36,137 bases of DNA from Blastococcus sp. (lineage in GTDB: Bacteria > Actinomycetota > Actinomycetes > Mycobacteriales > Geodermatophilaceae). The notes beneath the pieces were generated by a model. The model did no database searches, was not told where the DNA came from, and saw only the letters and a list, made by a program, of their open reading frames with translations. Of the stretch, positions 23,355 through 33,279 are shown piece after piece. A program made the translations under genes and the position numbers. Location of the stretch: contig JAOPWM010000228.1 of NCBI GenBank assembly GCA_025965695.1, positions 1-36,137 on the forward strand, in the 5' to 3' direction. The number at the start of each line of letters is the position of its first letter. The first letter of the stretch is position 1.

Positions 23355-24318
23355 CCAGCAGCAGCGGGACCTCCGTCACGACGAGGTCGAGGCGGGCACC
23401 CAGACCGTTCTGGGGTCACCGTCCATCGACGTCACCGACGCCCGGCAGAACAGCCTGTGGAGCGACGCCTGGGTCTCGCTGAAGCGCAATCCGCTGTTCT
23501 GGATCGGCGCCTTCCTCGGGGTCTTCTTCGTCCTCATGGCGATCGTGCCGCAGCTGTTCTCCCGGGGCGCCGACCCGCGGGCCTGCGACCTGTCCAACTC
23601 CAAGCTGCCGCCGTCGGGTGCCCACTGGTTCGGGTACGACCAGCAGGGCTGCGACTACCTGGCGAACGTGGCCTACGGGGCGCGGAACTCCCTCGCCATC
23701 GGTCTGCTCTCCGTCGTCGGTGTCCTGGTCCTCGGAATCGTCATCGGTGCCATGGCCGGTTACTACGGAGGGTTCCTCGACAGCCTGTTCGCGCGAGTGA
23801 CCGACATCTTCTTCGCGATCCCCCTGATCCTGGGCGCGTTGATCCTGCTGCGTGTCGGCCCGTCGACCGGACTCCCGATCCTCAGTGACCGTGGCGTCGG
23901 GGCGGTCTCCATCGCGCTCGCCGCCTTCGGCTGGATGACCGCGATGCGGCTGGTCCGCTCGCAGGTCATCGCGGTGAAGAGTTCGGACTACGTCGCCGCG
24001 GCCCGGGCCATGGGCGCCTCGAACTTCCGCATCCTGACCCGGCACATCCTGCCCAACGCGGTCGCTCCGGTCCTCGTCTACTCGACGATCACCGTGGGGG
24101 TCCTCATCGCGGCCGAGGCGACGCTGACCTACCTCGGCGTCGGCCTCCAACGACCGACCATCTCGTGGGGGCTGCAGATCTCCAGCGGACAGTCGCTGCT
24201 CCGCACGGCCCCCCACCTGGTGCTCTTCCCGAGCAACATCCTGTCCCTGACCGTGATGGCCTTCATCATGTTGGGCGACGCCCTGCGCGACGCCCTCGAC
24301 CCGAGGCAGCGTTCGTGA
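23347..24318 (+). CDS. Peptide/nickel-type ABC permease (OppC/DppC-like)
   Basis: This 323-residue second permease subunit begins with a 40-residue cytoplasmic tail, then WVSLKRNPLFWIGAFLGVFFVLMA, the usual OppC entry helix. The periplasmic motif HWFGYDQQGCDYLANVAYGARNSL matches the H-x-x-G-T-D-x-x-G-R-D block of OppC in altered form. The EAA loop is AARAMGASNFRILTRHILPNAVAPVLV. The ATG at 23347 overlaps the OppB-like stop by 8 bases, and its own stop overlaps the ATPase start by 4, so this is a tightly coupled operon. Confidence 0.95.
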   Translation: MTDQQQRDLRHDEVEAGTQTVLGSPSIDVTDARQNSLWSDAWVSLKRNPLFWIGAFLGVFFVLMAIVPQLFSRGADPRACDLSNSKLPPSGAHWFGYDQQGCDYLANVAYGARNSLAIGLLSVVGVLVLGIVIGAMAGYYGGFLDSLFARVTDIFFAIPLILGALILLRVGPSTGLPILSDRGVGAVSIALAAFGWMTAMRLVRSQVIAVKSSDYVAAARAMGASNFRILTRHILPNAVAPVLVYSTITVGVLIAAEATLTYLGVGLQRPTISWGLQISSGQSLLRTAPHLVLFPSNILSLTVMAFIMLGDALRDALDPRQRS

Positions 24319-25379
24319 GCATCAGCAGCGGTTCCATCTCCTCGTCCCCCGCACCGGTCGCGTACGACCCCGGGTCCGGTCCCGTGCTCGAGGTCGACGA
24401 CCTGCACGTGGAGTTCCGGACGCGGTCCGGCGTCGTCAGCGCGGTCAACGGCATCAGCTACTCCGTCGACCAGGGCGAGACGCTCGCGATCCTCGGTGAG
24501 TCGGGGTCCGGCAAGTCGGTCTCGGCGCAGGCGATCATGGGCATCCTGGACTCCCCGCCGGCGGTGATCACCGGCGGCGGGATCCGCTTCCAGGGCCGCG
24601 ACATGCTCACGATGAACGCCGAGGACCAGCGGCAGATCCGCGGGCCGGGCATCTCCATGATCTTCCAGGACGCCCTGTCCGCGCTGAACCCGGTCTACAG
24701 CGTCGGCTTCCAGATCGGTGAGATGTTCCGGGCGCACCGGGGCACCTCCCGCAAGGAGGCCAAGCAGCACGCGGTCGAACTCATGGACCGCGTCCGGATC
24801 CCGGCCGCGGCGCGCCGGGTGAACGACTACCCGCACCAGTTCTCCGGCGGCATGCGCCAGCGCGTCATGATCGCCATGGCGCTGGCGCTCGACCCACGCA
24901 TCCTCATCGCCGACGAGCCCACCACCGCCCTCGACGTCACCGTCCAGGCGCAGGTCATGGACCTGCTGAAGGACCTGCAGCGTGACACCGGGATGGGCCT
25001 GATCCTGATCACCCACGACCTCGGGGTGGTCAACGAGGTCGCCGACCGGGTCGCCGTCATGTACGCCGGGAAGATCGTCGAGACCGGCACCGTGGACGAC
25101 GTGTTCACCCGGCCGGCGCATCCGTACACGCTCGGACTGATGAACTCCATCCCGCAGGTGGAGGCCAAGGGTGGCCGGCTGAACCCCATCGTGGGTCAGC
25201 CACCGAACCTCGCGGCCATCCCCAGCGGGTGTTCCTTCCACCCCCGGTGCCCGCGGGCGCGCTCGGGCGTCGCCGCTGCCCCCGGACGCGACTGCGTGGG
25301 CGACGTGCCGCCCCTGCGGCTCGTCGTCCCCGGCCGTGAGGCCGCGTGCCACTACAGCGAGGAGGTCCTCGGTGTCTGA
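24315..25379 (+). CDS. Oligopeptide ABC transporter ATPase (OppD/DppD-like)
   Basis: This 354-residue ATPase powers import. It has Walker A GESGSGKSV, Q-loop ISMIFQDALSALNPVY, signature FSGGMRQRVMIAMALA, Walker B with Glu LIADEPTTALD and H-loop LILITHDLGVV. The OppD/F C-terminal extension is present, with the cysteine-bearing GCSFHPRCPRARSG and a later Cys that in this family can bind a [4Fe-4S] cluster. GTG 24315 overlaps the OppC stop by 4 bases. The frame is open upstream, but that segment is a shadow of oppC. Its end overlaps the second ATPase by 8 bases. Confidence 0.95.
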   Translation: MSISSGSISSSPAPVAYDPGSGPVLEVDDLHVEFRTRSGVVSAVNGISYSVDQGETLAILGESGSGKSVSAQAIMGILDSPPAVITGGGIRFQGRDMLTMNAEDQRQIRGPGISMIFQDALSALNPVYSVGFQIGEMFRAHRGTSRKEAKQHAVELMDRVRIPAAARRVNDYPHQFSGGMRQRVMIAMALALDPRILIADEPTTALDVTVQAQVMDLLKDLQRDTGMGLILITHDLGVVNEVADRVAVMYAGKIVETGTVDDVFTRPAHPYTLGLMNSIPQVEAKGGRLNPIVGQPPNLAAIPSGCSFHPRCPRARSGVAAAPGRDCVGDVPPLRLVVPGREAACHYSEEVLGV

Positions 25380-26433
25380 CCCCGCCGACATCGCGGCTGC
25401 GTCCGTCCTGCCCGAGCCGTCGGCCGGTGAGCCGCTGCTGGAGATCCGGGGGCTGAAGAAGTACTTCCCGCTGACCCAGGGCATCGTCTTCCGGAAGACG
25501 ATCGGTCACGTCCACGCGGTGGACGGCGTCGACCTGACGCTGAACCGCGGCGAGACCGTGGGCATGGTGGGCGAGTCCGGCTGCGGCAAGTCGACCGTGG
25601 CCAAGCTGTTGGTCGCGCTGGAGAAGCCGACCGGCGGCACGATCCTCTACAAGGGTCAGGACGTCGCCAAGATGGGCGGCCGGGCGCTCAAGCAGTACCG
25701 CCGCGAGGTCCAGATCATCTTCCAGGACCCCTACGGCTCGCTGAACCCGCGGATGACCGTCGGCGACATCGTGGCCGAGGGCTGGTCGGTCCATGCCGAC
25801 GTCGCGCCCCGCAAGGGCCGGCTGCAGCGCACCCAGGAACTGCTGGACCGGGTCGGCCTGAACCCCGACTACGTCAACAGGTACCCGCACCAGTTCTCCG
25901 GTGGTCAGCGGCAGCGCATCGGCATCGCCCGGGCACTCGCCCTGCGGCCGGAGATCATCGTCTGCGACGAGCCGGTGTCCGCGCTGGACGTCTCGGTGCA
26001 GGCCCAGGTGGTGAACCTGCTCGAGGACCTGCAGGACGAGTTGGGCATGTCCTATCTGTTCATCGCCCACGACCTGTCGGTCGTGCGGCACCTGTCCGAC
26101 CGGATCGCGGTCATGTACCTGGGCAGCGTGGTCGAGGAGGGCACCGAGGAGCAGGTCTACGGCTCGCCGTCGCATCCCTACACGCAGGCGCTGCTCTCGT
26201 CGGTGCCCCTCCACGAGCCCGCGCTGCGGGGCCAGAAGGACCGGATCCTGCTGCAGGGCGACGTCCCGAGCCCGGCCGACCCGCCCTCGGGCTGCCGGTT
26301 CCGCACGCGCTGCTGGAAGGCGCAGGACATCTGCGCCACCGAGCCGCCGGCGCTGATCGACCGCGGCCAGGGCCACCCGGCGGCATGCCACTTCGCCGAG
26401 GCGCGAGAGGTCGTTCCGGTCGACGTCGACTGA
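25372..26433 (+). CDS. Oligopeptide ABC transporter ATPase (OppF/DppF-like)
   Basis: This 353-residue partner ATPase has Walker [11 protein letters not shown]-loop [16 protein letters not shown], signature [16 protein letters not shown], Walker [13 protein letters not shown] and H-loop [11 protein letters not shown]. The opening [26 protein letters not shown] is diagnostic of the OppF side. The C-terminal extension has [15 protein letters not shown] and a further Cys (ACHF), the Fe-S-type cysteines. The GTG at 25372 follows GAGGAGG and overlaps the OppD-like stop by 8 bases. It ends the six-gene importer locus. Confidence 0.95.
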   Translation: MSDPADIAAASVLPEPSAGEPLLEIRGLKKYFPLTQGIVFRKTIGHVHAVDGVDLTLNRGETVGMVGESGCGKSTVAKLLVALEKPTGGTILYKGQDVAKMGGRALKQYRREVQIIFQDPYGSLNPRMTVGDIVAEGWSVHADVAPRKGRLQRTQELLDRVGLNPDYVNRYPHQFSGGQRQRIGIARALALRPEIIVCDEPVSALDVSVQAQVVNLLEDLQDELGMSYLFIAHDLSVVRHLSDRIAVMYLGSVVEEGTEEQVYGSPSHPYTQALLSSVPLHEPALRGQKDRILLQGDVPSPADPPSGCRFRTRCWKAQDICATEPPALIDRGQGHPAACHFAEAREVVPVDVD

Positions 26434-26541
26434 AGGAGGACCGACCGGGGGACGAGTGTTCGCGCCGAGTGGGCTCGGAGGGTCAGCGCAGGCGCGACGC
26501 AGCGGCTCCACGGCGGTCGGGGACGGCTCCTGGCCCGCGGT

Positions 26542-26558
26542 GCGATCCGGAGGATCGC
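26542..26558. promoter_or_regulatory. Palindrome upstream of mshB, possible operator
   Basis: GCGATCC and GGATCGC are perfect 7-base arms around GGA. The half-site GGATCG recurs at 26572-26577, just before the mshB GTG at 26582. Position close to the expected promoter makes a regulator site possible; no known actinobacterial box is recognised. Confidence 0.35.
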
Positions 26559-26581
26559 AGGGGGTACGGCAGGATCGAAAT

Positions 26582-27469
26582 GTGAACCGCATCCTGCTCG
26601 TGCACGCACATCCCGACGACGAGACGATCAACAACGGGGCCACCATGGCCCGGTACATCGCCGAGGGTGCCTCGGTCACGCTGCTCACCTGCACGCTGGG
26701 CGAGGAGGGCGAGATCCTCGTCCCCGAGCTGGAGCAGCTGGCCGCAGATCAGGCTGACCAGCTCGGCGGCTACCGGATCTGGGAGCTGCGGGGGGCCATG
26801 GACGCCCTTGGCGTCACCGACGTGCGCTTCCTCGGCGGCCCTGGCCGGTTCCGTGACTCCGGGATGATGGGGACGCCGGCCAACGAGAACCCCCGCGCCT
26901 TCTGGAACGCCGACCTCGACGAGGCCGTGGCGCACGCCGTCGCGGTCGTGCGCGAGGTCCGGCCGCAGGTGGTCGTCACCTACGACGAGAACGGCAGCTA
27001 CGGCCACCCGGACCACATCCAGGCGCACCGGGTGGCGATGGCCGCGGTGGACGCCGCCGCCGACCCGGCATACCGGCCGGATCTCGGTGAGGAGTGGTCG
27101 GTGGCGAAGGTTTACTGGAACGCCATGCCGCGGTCGGTCCTCCAGCGGGGCATCGATGCCCTCAAGGCCGCCGGGGAGGAGTCCTTCTTCGAGGGCGTGG
27201 AGAGCGCGGACGACATTCCGTTCGCCGTCCCGGACGAGGAGGTCGCCGCTGCGGTCGACGGCCGCGGCTTCGTGTCGCACAAGGACGCCGCCATGCGGGC
27301 CTACCCCACCCAGATCATGGTCGACGGCCCGTTCTTCGCGTTGTCGAACAACCTCGGCCAGGAGGTTCTGGGCACCGAGTACTACCGGCTGGTGCGGGGG
27401 AAGCGGGGCCCGTCGGGTGGCGACCCCCACGGCTGGGAGGACGACTTGTTCGCCGGCCTGGCCGGATGA
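26582..27469 (+). CDS. mshB: Mycothiol biosynthesis deacetylase MshB (GlcNAc-Ins deacetylase)
   Basis: This 295-residue zinc enzyme removes the acetyl group from GlcNAc-inositol in mycothiol synthesis, the actinobacterial thiol pathway. The N-terminal metal/catalytic motif is [16 protein letters not shown] (H10, D12, D13) and the third metal histidine is H142 in [12 protein letters not shown]. Other MshB features are [29 protein letters not shown] and the terminal TEYYRLVRG. Its Mca paralogue (mycothiol conjugate amidase) is similar, but the [11 protein letters not shown] segment and the length favour MshB. GTG 26582 is the start. The stop overlaps the next gene by 4 bases. Confidence 0.92.
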   Translation: MNRILLVHAHPDDETINNGATMARYIAEGASVTLLTCTLGEEGEILVPELEQLAADQADQLGGYRIWELRGAMDALGVTDVRFLGGPGRFRDSGMMGTPANENPRAFWNADLDEAVAHAVAVVREVRPQVVVTYDENGSYGHPDHIQAHRVAMAAVDAAADPAYRPDLGEEWSVAKVYWNAMPRSVLQRGIDALKAAGEESFFEGVESADDIPFAVPDEEVAAAVDGRGFVSHKDAAMRAYPTQIMVDGPFFALSNNLGQEVLGTEYYRLVRGKRGPSGGDPHGWEDDLFAGLAG

Positions 27470-27933
27470 GCCGGCCCGGCCGGATGCGGCGCCCCCGCGC
27501 GGCCCAGCGGGGGGCCGGAGGGCTCCTCACCCTCGTCCTCGCCGTCTGGATGGCGCTGGTCGAGGTCTTCTGGCTGCCACTGCGCGTCGGTGGCGTGCTG
27601 TTCCCCGTCTCGGTGGCGGCCGCGGTGGCGGCCAACGTGCTGATGCCCCGGCTCGCGCTGCGGCTGTCGGGCTCCCGCCTGGTCGCCGCGCTGACCGGGG
27701 TGGCATGGCTCGTCGTCGTGGTGGCGGCGATGATCCGGCGTCCCGAGGGCGACCTGATCATCACGGGGGGCGGGGCGACCGGCGTGGTCAACCTCGCCTT
27801 CCTGCTGTTGGGAGTGCTCGCGGCGGCCTTCGCCGTCGGCCGGGCCCTCGGCGGGCCGCGACCTCCGCCGGTCAGCCCGGACGACGTTCCGGCTCGGCGC
27901 CCAGCCGGTAGTGGTAGCGGTGGTGTTCGGTGA
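27466..27933 (+). CDS. Small membrane protein following mshB (DUF6113-like)
   Basis: This 155-residue protein starts at ATG 27466, overlapping the mshB stop as ATGA. It has about four hydrophobic helices: [56 protein letters not shown] and [18 protein letters not shown]. The Arg-rich N-terminus and the Pro/Gly/Ser tail are probably cytoplasmic. Small membrane proteins of this kind (DUF6113) often follow mshB in actinobacteria; function is unknown. The last 62 bases overlap the convergent GNAT gene. Confidence 0.8.
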   Translation: MSRPGRMRRPRAAQRGAGGLLTLVLAVWMALVEVFWLPLRVGGVLFPVSVAAAVAANVLMPRLALRLSGSRLVAALTGVAWLVVVVAAMIRRPEGDLIITGGGATGVVNLAFLLLGVLAAAFAVGRALGGPRPPPVSPDDVPARRPAGSGSGGVR

Positions 27934-28627
27934 AGCCCAGCCGCTCGTAGAGGGCCAGCGCCGGTGCGTTGCCGCCGGCCACCTGGAGCAGGCAGGAGTG
28001 CCCGCCGCGGTCCCGGGCCCAGGCGCCCAGCCCGGCCATCACCGCCGTCGCCAGACCCCGGCGCCGGTAGCGTTCGTCGACCGTCACGGCCGTGACGCAC
28101 AACCACCCGTCGACCACGACGCCGCGGGCGACGGCAGCCAGCGGGGCCGGCGCGGGGTCGACGCGGACCGATGCGAAGACGGGGTCGTCCGCGTTGACCA
28201 GCACCGCGGAGGCCACCGGCGGCAGCGGCGTCCCGCGGTAGCGGTATCCGGCAAGCCAGGCATCGTCCGGCGTGGGCGCGAGGTGGACGTCGACCTGCGG
28301 GGCGGCCCAGCCGGCCAGGGCAGCGGTGAGCACCAGGTTGTCGTCGTCACGGATCCAGCCGGCGGCGTCGAAGGCGGCGTCGGCGTGCTCGGCGCCCGGC
28401 ATGGGCACCTGGGCCCGGGGGCGCAGCCCGCGCCGCTCGTACCAGCCGGTCACCGTGTCGACGGCGCCCCGGAGGTCGACGGGTGGTTCGCCGGCGATGA
28501 GGACGGAGTTCGCCCGGCCGGTGAAGCCGCCGCCGGCGCGGAGCAGCCAGCCGCCGAAGCGCTCCTCCTCGAGCCCCCGCCAGCTCCGGGCGGCCAGCCG
28601 CTCCAGGTCAGGGGGAGGCACGGACAC
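27872..28627 (-). CDS. GNAT acetyltransferase of the Rv0428c/cg3035 type
   Basis: This 251-residue protein has an N-terminal segment typical of the Rv0428c group (ARSWRGLEEERFGGWLLRAGGGFTGRANSV, here in two blocks around EERFGGWLLR) and a C-terminal GNAT domain. The acetyl-CoA loop is VDERYRRRGLATAVMAGLGAWA, followed by [29 protein letters not shown]. The start is GTG 28627 (GTG 28621 also possible) after AGGGAAG; the frame is open upstream without family character. Its substrate is unknown. Despite mshB nearby it is not the two-domain mycothiol synthase MshD. Its 3' end overlaps the convergent membrane protein gene. Confidence 0.85.
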   Translation of the reverse strand: MSVPPPDLERLAARSWRGLEEERFGGWLLRAGGGFTGRANSVLIAGEPPVDLRGAVDTVTGWYERRGLRPRAQVPMPGAEHADAAFDAAGWIRDDDNLVLTAALAGWAAPQVDVHLAPTPDDAWLAGYRYRGTPLPPVASAVLVNADDPVFASVRVDPAPAPLAAVARGVVVDGWLCVTAVTVDERYRRRGLATAVMAGLGAWARDRGGHSCLLQVAGGNAPALALYERLGFTEHHRYHYRLGAEPERRPG

Positions 28628-28658
28628 GGCAGTGATCTTCCCTGCCGCTCCCAGGGCG

Positions 28659-31574
28659 TCAGGAAGAGGGGAGCGAGACCCCGCGGCGGGGAATCCGTGC
28701 GGGCTGCTCGGCCAACCAGTCGAGGAACTTCTCGGCCGGCATCGGCCGCGCGATGTGGTAGCCCTGCGCGAAGTCACAGCCCCAGGCGCGGAGCGCCGCC
28801 AGGGTCGCGGCGTCCTCGACGCCTTCCACGACCATGGTCATGCCCAGGTCGAGGCTCAGCTGCAGCGTGCTGCGGACGATGGCCGAGGCGCGGTCGTCCG
28901 AGGTCAGGTGGCTGACGAAGCTGCGGTCCAGCTTCAGCTCGTCGACGGGCAGGGCGCGCAGGTAGGACAGCGAGGAGTAGCCGGTCCCGTAGTCGTCGAT
29001 GGACAGCCGGACGCCGAGCCGCCGCAGACCCGCCATGACCTGCTGGCTGCGCGCGGCGTCGGCCATGAGGACGTCCTCGGTGATCTCCAGGATGAGCGCC
29101 TCGGCCGGCACCCCGAACGAGTCGAGCAGCATCTCGACCTGCTCGGGCAGGGCGACGTCCTGGAGGTTGGAGACCGAGAGGTTGACCGCGACGGAGAGGT
29201 CGAGCCCGGTGGCCCGCCACCCCTGCAGGTCGCGCAGCGACCGCTCGAGGACCCGCAGTGCGAGCCGGCGCATGAGCCCCGCCTGCTCGGCAAGGGGCAG
29301 GAAGACGTCGGGGTAGAGCAGGCCGCGCTCGGGGTGGTTCCAGCGGACCAGCGCCTCGACACCGATCACTCCACCGGTGCGCAGGTCGAGCTTGGGCTGG
29401 TAGTGGACGTCGAGCTGGTCGGTGTCCAGGGCGGTGCGCAGCTGCTCGAGGGTCTCCAGCCTGTCGCGGGTCGCCGGGGTGCCGTCGGGCGCCCAGATCT
29501 CGAACCCGTGCCGGCCGCGCTTGGCGACGTACATGGCGGTGTCGGCCCGGGCGAGCAGGAGCGAGCGGTCGCGGCCGTGGTCCGGGCACAGCGCGATGCC
29601 GATGCTGGCGTCGATGTGCAGCGGCATGCCGTCCAGCACGAACGCGTCACGCAGCGCAGCGCCCAAGTTGCCGGCGACCTCCAGCGCGCGGGCGGCGTCG
29701 GCATCGGGCAGCAGTACGGCGAACTCGTCGCCGCCCATCCGGGCCAGGAGGTCGCCAGGCTCCAGGGCCCGCTCGAGTCGCGGCCCGACGAGGCAGAGCA
29801 GGTCGTCGCCGACGCTGTGGCCGAAGCTGTCGTTGATCTCCTTGAACCGGTCCAGGTCGATCATGAGGACGGCGCAGTCGCGGCCGCCCGCGCCGTAGAC
29901 GGTGCTCTCGAGCTCCTCGATCAGTCGTCGGCGGTTGGCCAACCCGGTGAGCGGGTCGTGGTGTGCCTCGGTCGCCAACTGCTCCAGCCGAAGCTTCTCG
30001 ACGGCCCGCAGCGCCGCGTTCTCCACCACGAGGGCGCCTTCGAGCGTCACCTGGCGGACGGCCTCGCGAATGGCGGGGGACCACTCGCGCCGCCCGTCCA
30101 CGGAGCCGGTGACGACCAGGCCGAGCAGCCGGTCGCCGGAGAGGAGCGGCACGCTGACGTAGGACGCCAGATCGAGGGCCCGGACCAGGCGGGGGTCGAG
30201 CAGATCGCTGACCCCGGTGTCCTCGACGAACACCGGCAGCTTCTGTTCCTCGGTCAGCCGCCACAGCGCCACGTCGGCCGCCGGGCTCCCGACGAGCCGG
30301 GTCTGGACGACTTCGCGGTGGGCGTCGGGCCAGTCGACGTGGCGGACCTCGCCGATCCGCCCGTCATCGTCCAGGAGGTAGGCCGCGCTGCGCTCGGTGC
30401 CGGCCAGTCGCTGGACGGCCCGGGCGAGGACCTCGGCCGCCTCGGAGGTGCTGGTGGCCTTCGATCCGTCGACGAGCATGTGGCGGACGACGCGTGCGGT
30501 GGTCAGGGAGGCGGCGCGGGCCTGGCTGGTTCGCGCCTGCTCGATCACGCCGCCCAGGTGGACGCCGGCGGCAGCGGCGAGCCGGCGCACGTCCTCGGAG
30601 AACGGCCGCACCTCGGTGCTGTCGAGGGTGAGGACGCCGGCGAGGTGGGGAGCGCGTCCCAGCGGCACGGCCAGGCCGGAGGCGATGTGGAACTTGTCGA
30701 CCCACCAGCCCGAGAGCAGACCGGAATCACGGTTGGCAGTCATCGGCTCGCCGGTGCGCAGCACGGTCTCGGCCAGTTGCAGGCCGACGGGGGCGTTGCG
30801 GAACTGCTCCCATGTGGCGAGGTCGCGCCGGCCGTCGGCGTAGCTGGCCATGCGGGGCACGAGGCGGCCGTCCTCGAGCAGGAAGATGCAGGCCCGCTCC
30901 ACCTCGCCGATCTCGGCGAGCTTGCGGCAGGCGTCGCCGAGCAGGTGGTCCATCGACTGCGCCTTGCCGGCGGACTCGATCAGCCCGAGTAGGACCTCGG
31001 CCTGCGCCGTCCGGCGCATCTCCGACCGGCGCGTCCAGGCTTCGGCCAGGGCGGCGGCGAGCTTGGGGGTCATCTGTCGCAGCAGATGGGGGGCGGCGGC
31101 GGCTGCCGGCTCCACCGTCAGGACACCGACGACCTCGCCGTCGAGGATGAGTGGCTCACCGTGGGCGGACCGGATACCGCGCTCGGCGAGGTCCACGTCC
31201 TGGGCGCGACGGCCGTCGGCACGGGCGACCACCGGCTGCCGCCCGCGGATGACCGCGGACAGGAAAGGGGAGGAGGACAGCGTGACGGCGGTCCGCAGCT
31301 TCCGCTCGGCGGCGACCTCGCTGGACTCGGCAACGGACTGCCGGTAGGGCACGGCCATCTCGGTGGACGTCTCGTGCACCCACACCGAGACGCGGGTGGC
31401 TCCGGCGGAGGCCCGGAGGCGGCGCAGCAGGCTCTCCACCGCCGCCTGGGCGTCGTAGGGCGACGTCGGCGGCACGGCTCTGGTGGCCCTCCGCGACGCT
31501 GCCCCGGGAGGCGTCCGTCCCTCTGACACGGGATCAAGATCGGCACACGCGGCCGTTGCTTGAGTCGCTCCCAT
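28659..31574 (-). CDS. Multi-GAF GGDEF-EAL cyclic-di-GMP enzyme
   Basis: This 971-residue cytoplasmic protein has several tandem GAF-like sensor regions (roughly residues 40-500), a GGDEF domain (about 540-700) and an EAL domain (about 715-955). The GGDEF active site is intact at 614-618 ([11 protein letters not shown]), so diguanylate cyclase activity is possible. The EAL domain is also complete: E740-A-L in [36 protein letters not shown] and VVEGVED, supporting c-di-GMP phosphodiesterase activity. No membrane helix is seen. ATG 31574 has a near-perfect AAGGAGGT six bases upstream. It is divergent from fdxA, with no recognisable c-di-GMP riboswitch between. Which activity dominates cannot be read from sequence. 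Confidence 0.93.
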   Translation of the reverse strand: MGATQATAACADLDPVSEGRTPPGAASRRATRAVPPTSPYDAQAAVESLLRRLRASAGATRVSVWVHETSTEMAVPYRQSVAESSEVAAERKLRTAVTLSSSPFLSAVIRGRQPVVARADGRRAQDVDLAERGIRSAHGEPLILDGEVVGVLTVEPAAAAAPHLLRQMTPKLAAALAEAWTRRSEMRRTAQAEVLLGLIESAGKAQSMDHLLGDACRKLAEIGEVERACIFLLEDGRLVPRMASYADGRRDLATWEQFRNAPVGLQLAETVLRTGEPMTANRDSGLLSGWWVDKFHIASGLAVPLGRAPHLAGVLTLDSTEVRPFSEDVRRLAAAAGVHLGGVIEQARTSQARAASLTTARVVRHMLVDGSKATSTSEAAEVLARAVQRLAGTERSAAYLLDDDGRIGEVRHVDWPDAHREVVQTRLVGSPAADVALWRLTEEQKLPVFVEDTGVSDLLDPRLVRALDLASYVSVPLLSGDRLLGLVVTGSVDGRREWSPAIREAVRQVTLEGALVVENAALRAVEKLRLEQLATEAHHDPLTGLANRRRLIEELESTVYGAGGRDCAVLMIDLDRFKEINDSFGHSVGDDLLCLVGPRLERALEPGDLLARMGGDEFAVLLPDADAARALEVAGNLGAALRDAFVLDGMPLHIDASIGIALCPDHGRDRSLLLARADTAMYVAKRGRHGFEIWAPDGTPATRDRLETLEQLRTALDTDQLDVHYQPKLDLRTGGVIGVEALVRWNHPERGLLYPDVFLPLAEQAGLMRRLALRVLERSLRDLQGWRATGLDLSVAVNLSVSNLQDVALPEQVEMLLDSFGVPAEALILEITEDVLMADAARSQQVMAGLRRLGVRLSIDDYGTGYSSLSYLRALPVDELKLDRSFVSHLTSDDRASAIVRSTLQLSLDLGMTMVVEGVEDAATLAALRAWGCDFAQGYHIARPMPAEKFLDWLAEQPARIPRRGVSLPSS

Positions 31575-31741
31575 GGCCGTACCTCCTTGGGGGGAGACGG
31601 ACGTTTCGCCGTATGTGCGGACCCGTCGCGCCCACCGGTACAGGCGCGCGGCATACTGGGCGGGCGAAGATCGACTGTCGGTGCGACGCCTCGTCGTCAC
31701 CGGCCGTCGTTGCCCCGTGCGCCCCCCGGGAGGGAACCACC

Positions 31742-32068
31742 GTGACCTACGTCATCACTCAGGCCTGCGTCGACGTCCTCGACAAGGCGTGCATCGACGA
31801 GTGTCCGGTGGACTGCATCTACGAGGGCGATCGGATGCTCTACATCCACCCCGACGAGTGCGTGGACTGCGGCGCCTGCGAACCGGTCTGCCCGGTGGAG
31901 GCCATCTACTACGAGGACGACGTCCCGGACAAGTGGAAGGACTTCTACGACGCCAACGTGGAGTTCTTCTCCGACCTGGGCAGCCCGGGTGGCGCGGCCA
32001 AGACCGGGAAGATCGGTAAGGACCACCCGCTGGTCGCGGCACTCCCGCCGCAGGGCGAAGGCCACTGA
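31742..32068 (+). CDS. fdxA: Seven-iron ferredoxin
   Basis: This 108-residue ferredoxin carries one [3Fe-4S] and one [4Fe-4S] cluster. Cysteines at 9, 17, 21, 25, 40, 43, 46 and 50 match the Azotobacter FdI pattern shifted by one: C9, C17 and C50 for the 3Fe cluster, C21, C40, C43 and C46 for the 4Fe cluster, and C25 the extra one. The core reads [16 protein letters not shown]. The C-terminal tail ([20 protein letters not shown]) is that of actinobacterial FdxA/FdxC. The GTG at 31742 follows GGGAGGGAACCACC. The stop overlaps the apparent dapC start by 4 bases; the fdx-dapC order also occurs in mycobacteria. Electron partners could include the sulfite reductase, but this is not shown. Confidence 0.95.
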   Translation: MTYVITQACVDVLDKACIDECPVDCIYEGDRMLYIHPDECVDCGACEPVCPVEAIYYEDDVPDKWKDFYDANVEFFSDLGSPGGAAKTGKIGKDHPLVAALPPQGEGH

Positions 32069-33183
32069 CGACGACGGCCCCCGGGACGGCGCGGTCGCTG
32101 CCGGACTTCCCATGGGATGCCCTCGGCGAGGCGCGGGCGCGCGCCGCCCGACACCCCGGTGGGGTGGTCGACCTGTCGATCGGGACGCCGGTCGACGACA
32201 CCCCCGCCGTGCTCGCCGAGGCTCTGGCTGCGGCCGGTAACGCGCCGGGGTACCCGACCGCGCTCGGCACGACCGACCTGCGCGCCGCGGCCGCGGCCTG
32301 GCTGCATCGCCGGCTCGGGGTGGAGATCGCCGACCCACTGGGCGCCGAGCCCTCGCTCGTACCCACCGTCGGGTCCAAGGAACTGGTCGCCCTGCTCCCC
32401 ACGTTGCTGGGGCTGCACGGCGGCGGCACGGTGATCATCCCGGAAGTGGCGTACCCGACGTACGAGGTGGGTGCGGTCCTGGCCGGGCTCGCCGTCCGGC
32501 GCGCCGACACCCCGCCGCCCGACGCCGCCGGAGTCGTCCTGGTGTGGCTGAACTCCCCGGGCAACCCGCACGGCCGGGTCCTGACCGACGACCAGCTGCG
32601 GGAATGGGTGACCTGGGGCCGGGCACACGGCGTCCCGGTGGTCGCCGACGAGTGCTACGTGACGCTCGGCTGGGACGTCGAGCCCCGATCGCTGCTGCAC
32701 CCCGCCGTCGCGGGCGGGGACCACGCCGGGCTGCTGGCGGTGCACTCGCTGTCCAAGCAGTCGAACGCGGCCGGCTACCGGGCCGGGCTGCTCTCCGGTG
32801 ACCCCGTTCTCGTGCGCCGGATCTGGGAGGTGCGGCGGCACCTGGGCCTGCTGGTTCCCGGTCCGGTGCAGGCCGCGATGGCTGCGGCGCTGGCCGACGA
32901 CGACCACGTCGACGCCCAGCGCGAGCGGTACCGCGCCCGCCGGGATCGGCTGGCCGCGGCGGTGCGGACGGCCGGCCTGCGGATCGAACACTCCGAGGCG
33001 GGCCTGTACCTGTGGGTCACCCGGGACGAGGACTGCTGGACGACGATCGACTGGCTGGCGGGTCTGGGCGTCGTCGCCGCGCCGGGCAGCTTCTACGGCC
33101 CGGCGGGCTCCCGGCACGTGCGCCTGGCCCTCACCGCGACCGACGAGCGCATCGCCGCCGCGGTGGAGCGACTCGGCGGCTGA
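32065..33183 (+). CDS. dapC: Succinyldiaminopimelate transaminase, apparent CTG start
   Basis: This PLP aminotransferase makes N-succinyl-LL-diaminopimelate precursor in the succinylase lysine/cell-wall pathway. It has 372 residues if translated from CTG 32065. The family N-terminus ([19 protein letters not shown], then [13 protein letters not shown]) lies upstream of the first GTG/ATG (32161/32164), and the frame closes at TAA 32017 with no ATG, GTG or TTG between. CTG 32065 overlaps the fdxA stop as CTGA, mirroring the GTGA overlaps elsewhere in the window, with GAAGG just upstream. The PLP lysine is K231 in [15 protein letters not shown]; other blocks are [13 protein letters not shown] and [12 protein letters not shown]. 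Product identity is firm; the start is inferred. Confidence 0.92.
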   Translation: MTTTAPGTARSLPDFPWDALGEARARAARHPGGVVDLSIGTPVDDTPAVLAEALAAAGNAPGYPTALGTTDLRAAAAAWLHRRLGVEIADPLGAEPSLVPTVGSKELVALLPTLLGLHGGGTVIIPEVAYPTYEVGAVLAGLAVRRADTPPPDAAGVVLVWLNSPGNPHGRVLTDDQLREWVTWGRAHGVPVVADECYVTLGWDVEPRSLLHPAVAGGDHAGLLAVHSLSKQSNAAGYRAGLLSGDPVLVRRIWEVRRHLGLLVPGPVQAAMAAALADDDHVDAQRERYRARRDRLAAAVRTAGLRIEHSEAGLYLWVTRDEDCWTTIDWLAGLGVVAAPGSFYGPAGSRHVRLALTATDERIAAAVERLGG

Positions 33184-33279
33184 ACGCCAGGGGGTCGGTG
33201 GCCTTCGGTCGGGCGGCTTCGCGGTACCGGATCACCGTGCGACTGCAGGGCGACGTCCGCCGCGGGGGACGCCGGGCAC

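Noticed and set aside
27872-28627. GNAT near mshB as mycothiol synthase MshD
   Set aside because: It has one GNAT domain and an Rv0428c-type N-terminus. MshD has two GNAT domains and is about 300 residues.
28272-30992. Open frame of about 900 codons opposite the GGDEF-EAL gene
   Set aside because: Its product is rich in Gly, Val, Glu and Arg without motifs, while the minus strand carries complete GGDEF and EAL signatures.
31575-31741. c-di-GMP riboswitch upstream of the GGDEF-EAL gene
   Set aside because: I looked for the GEMM core and its tetraloop-receptor arrangement on both strands and saw only a 4-bp ACGG/CCGT stem, too little to call.
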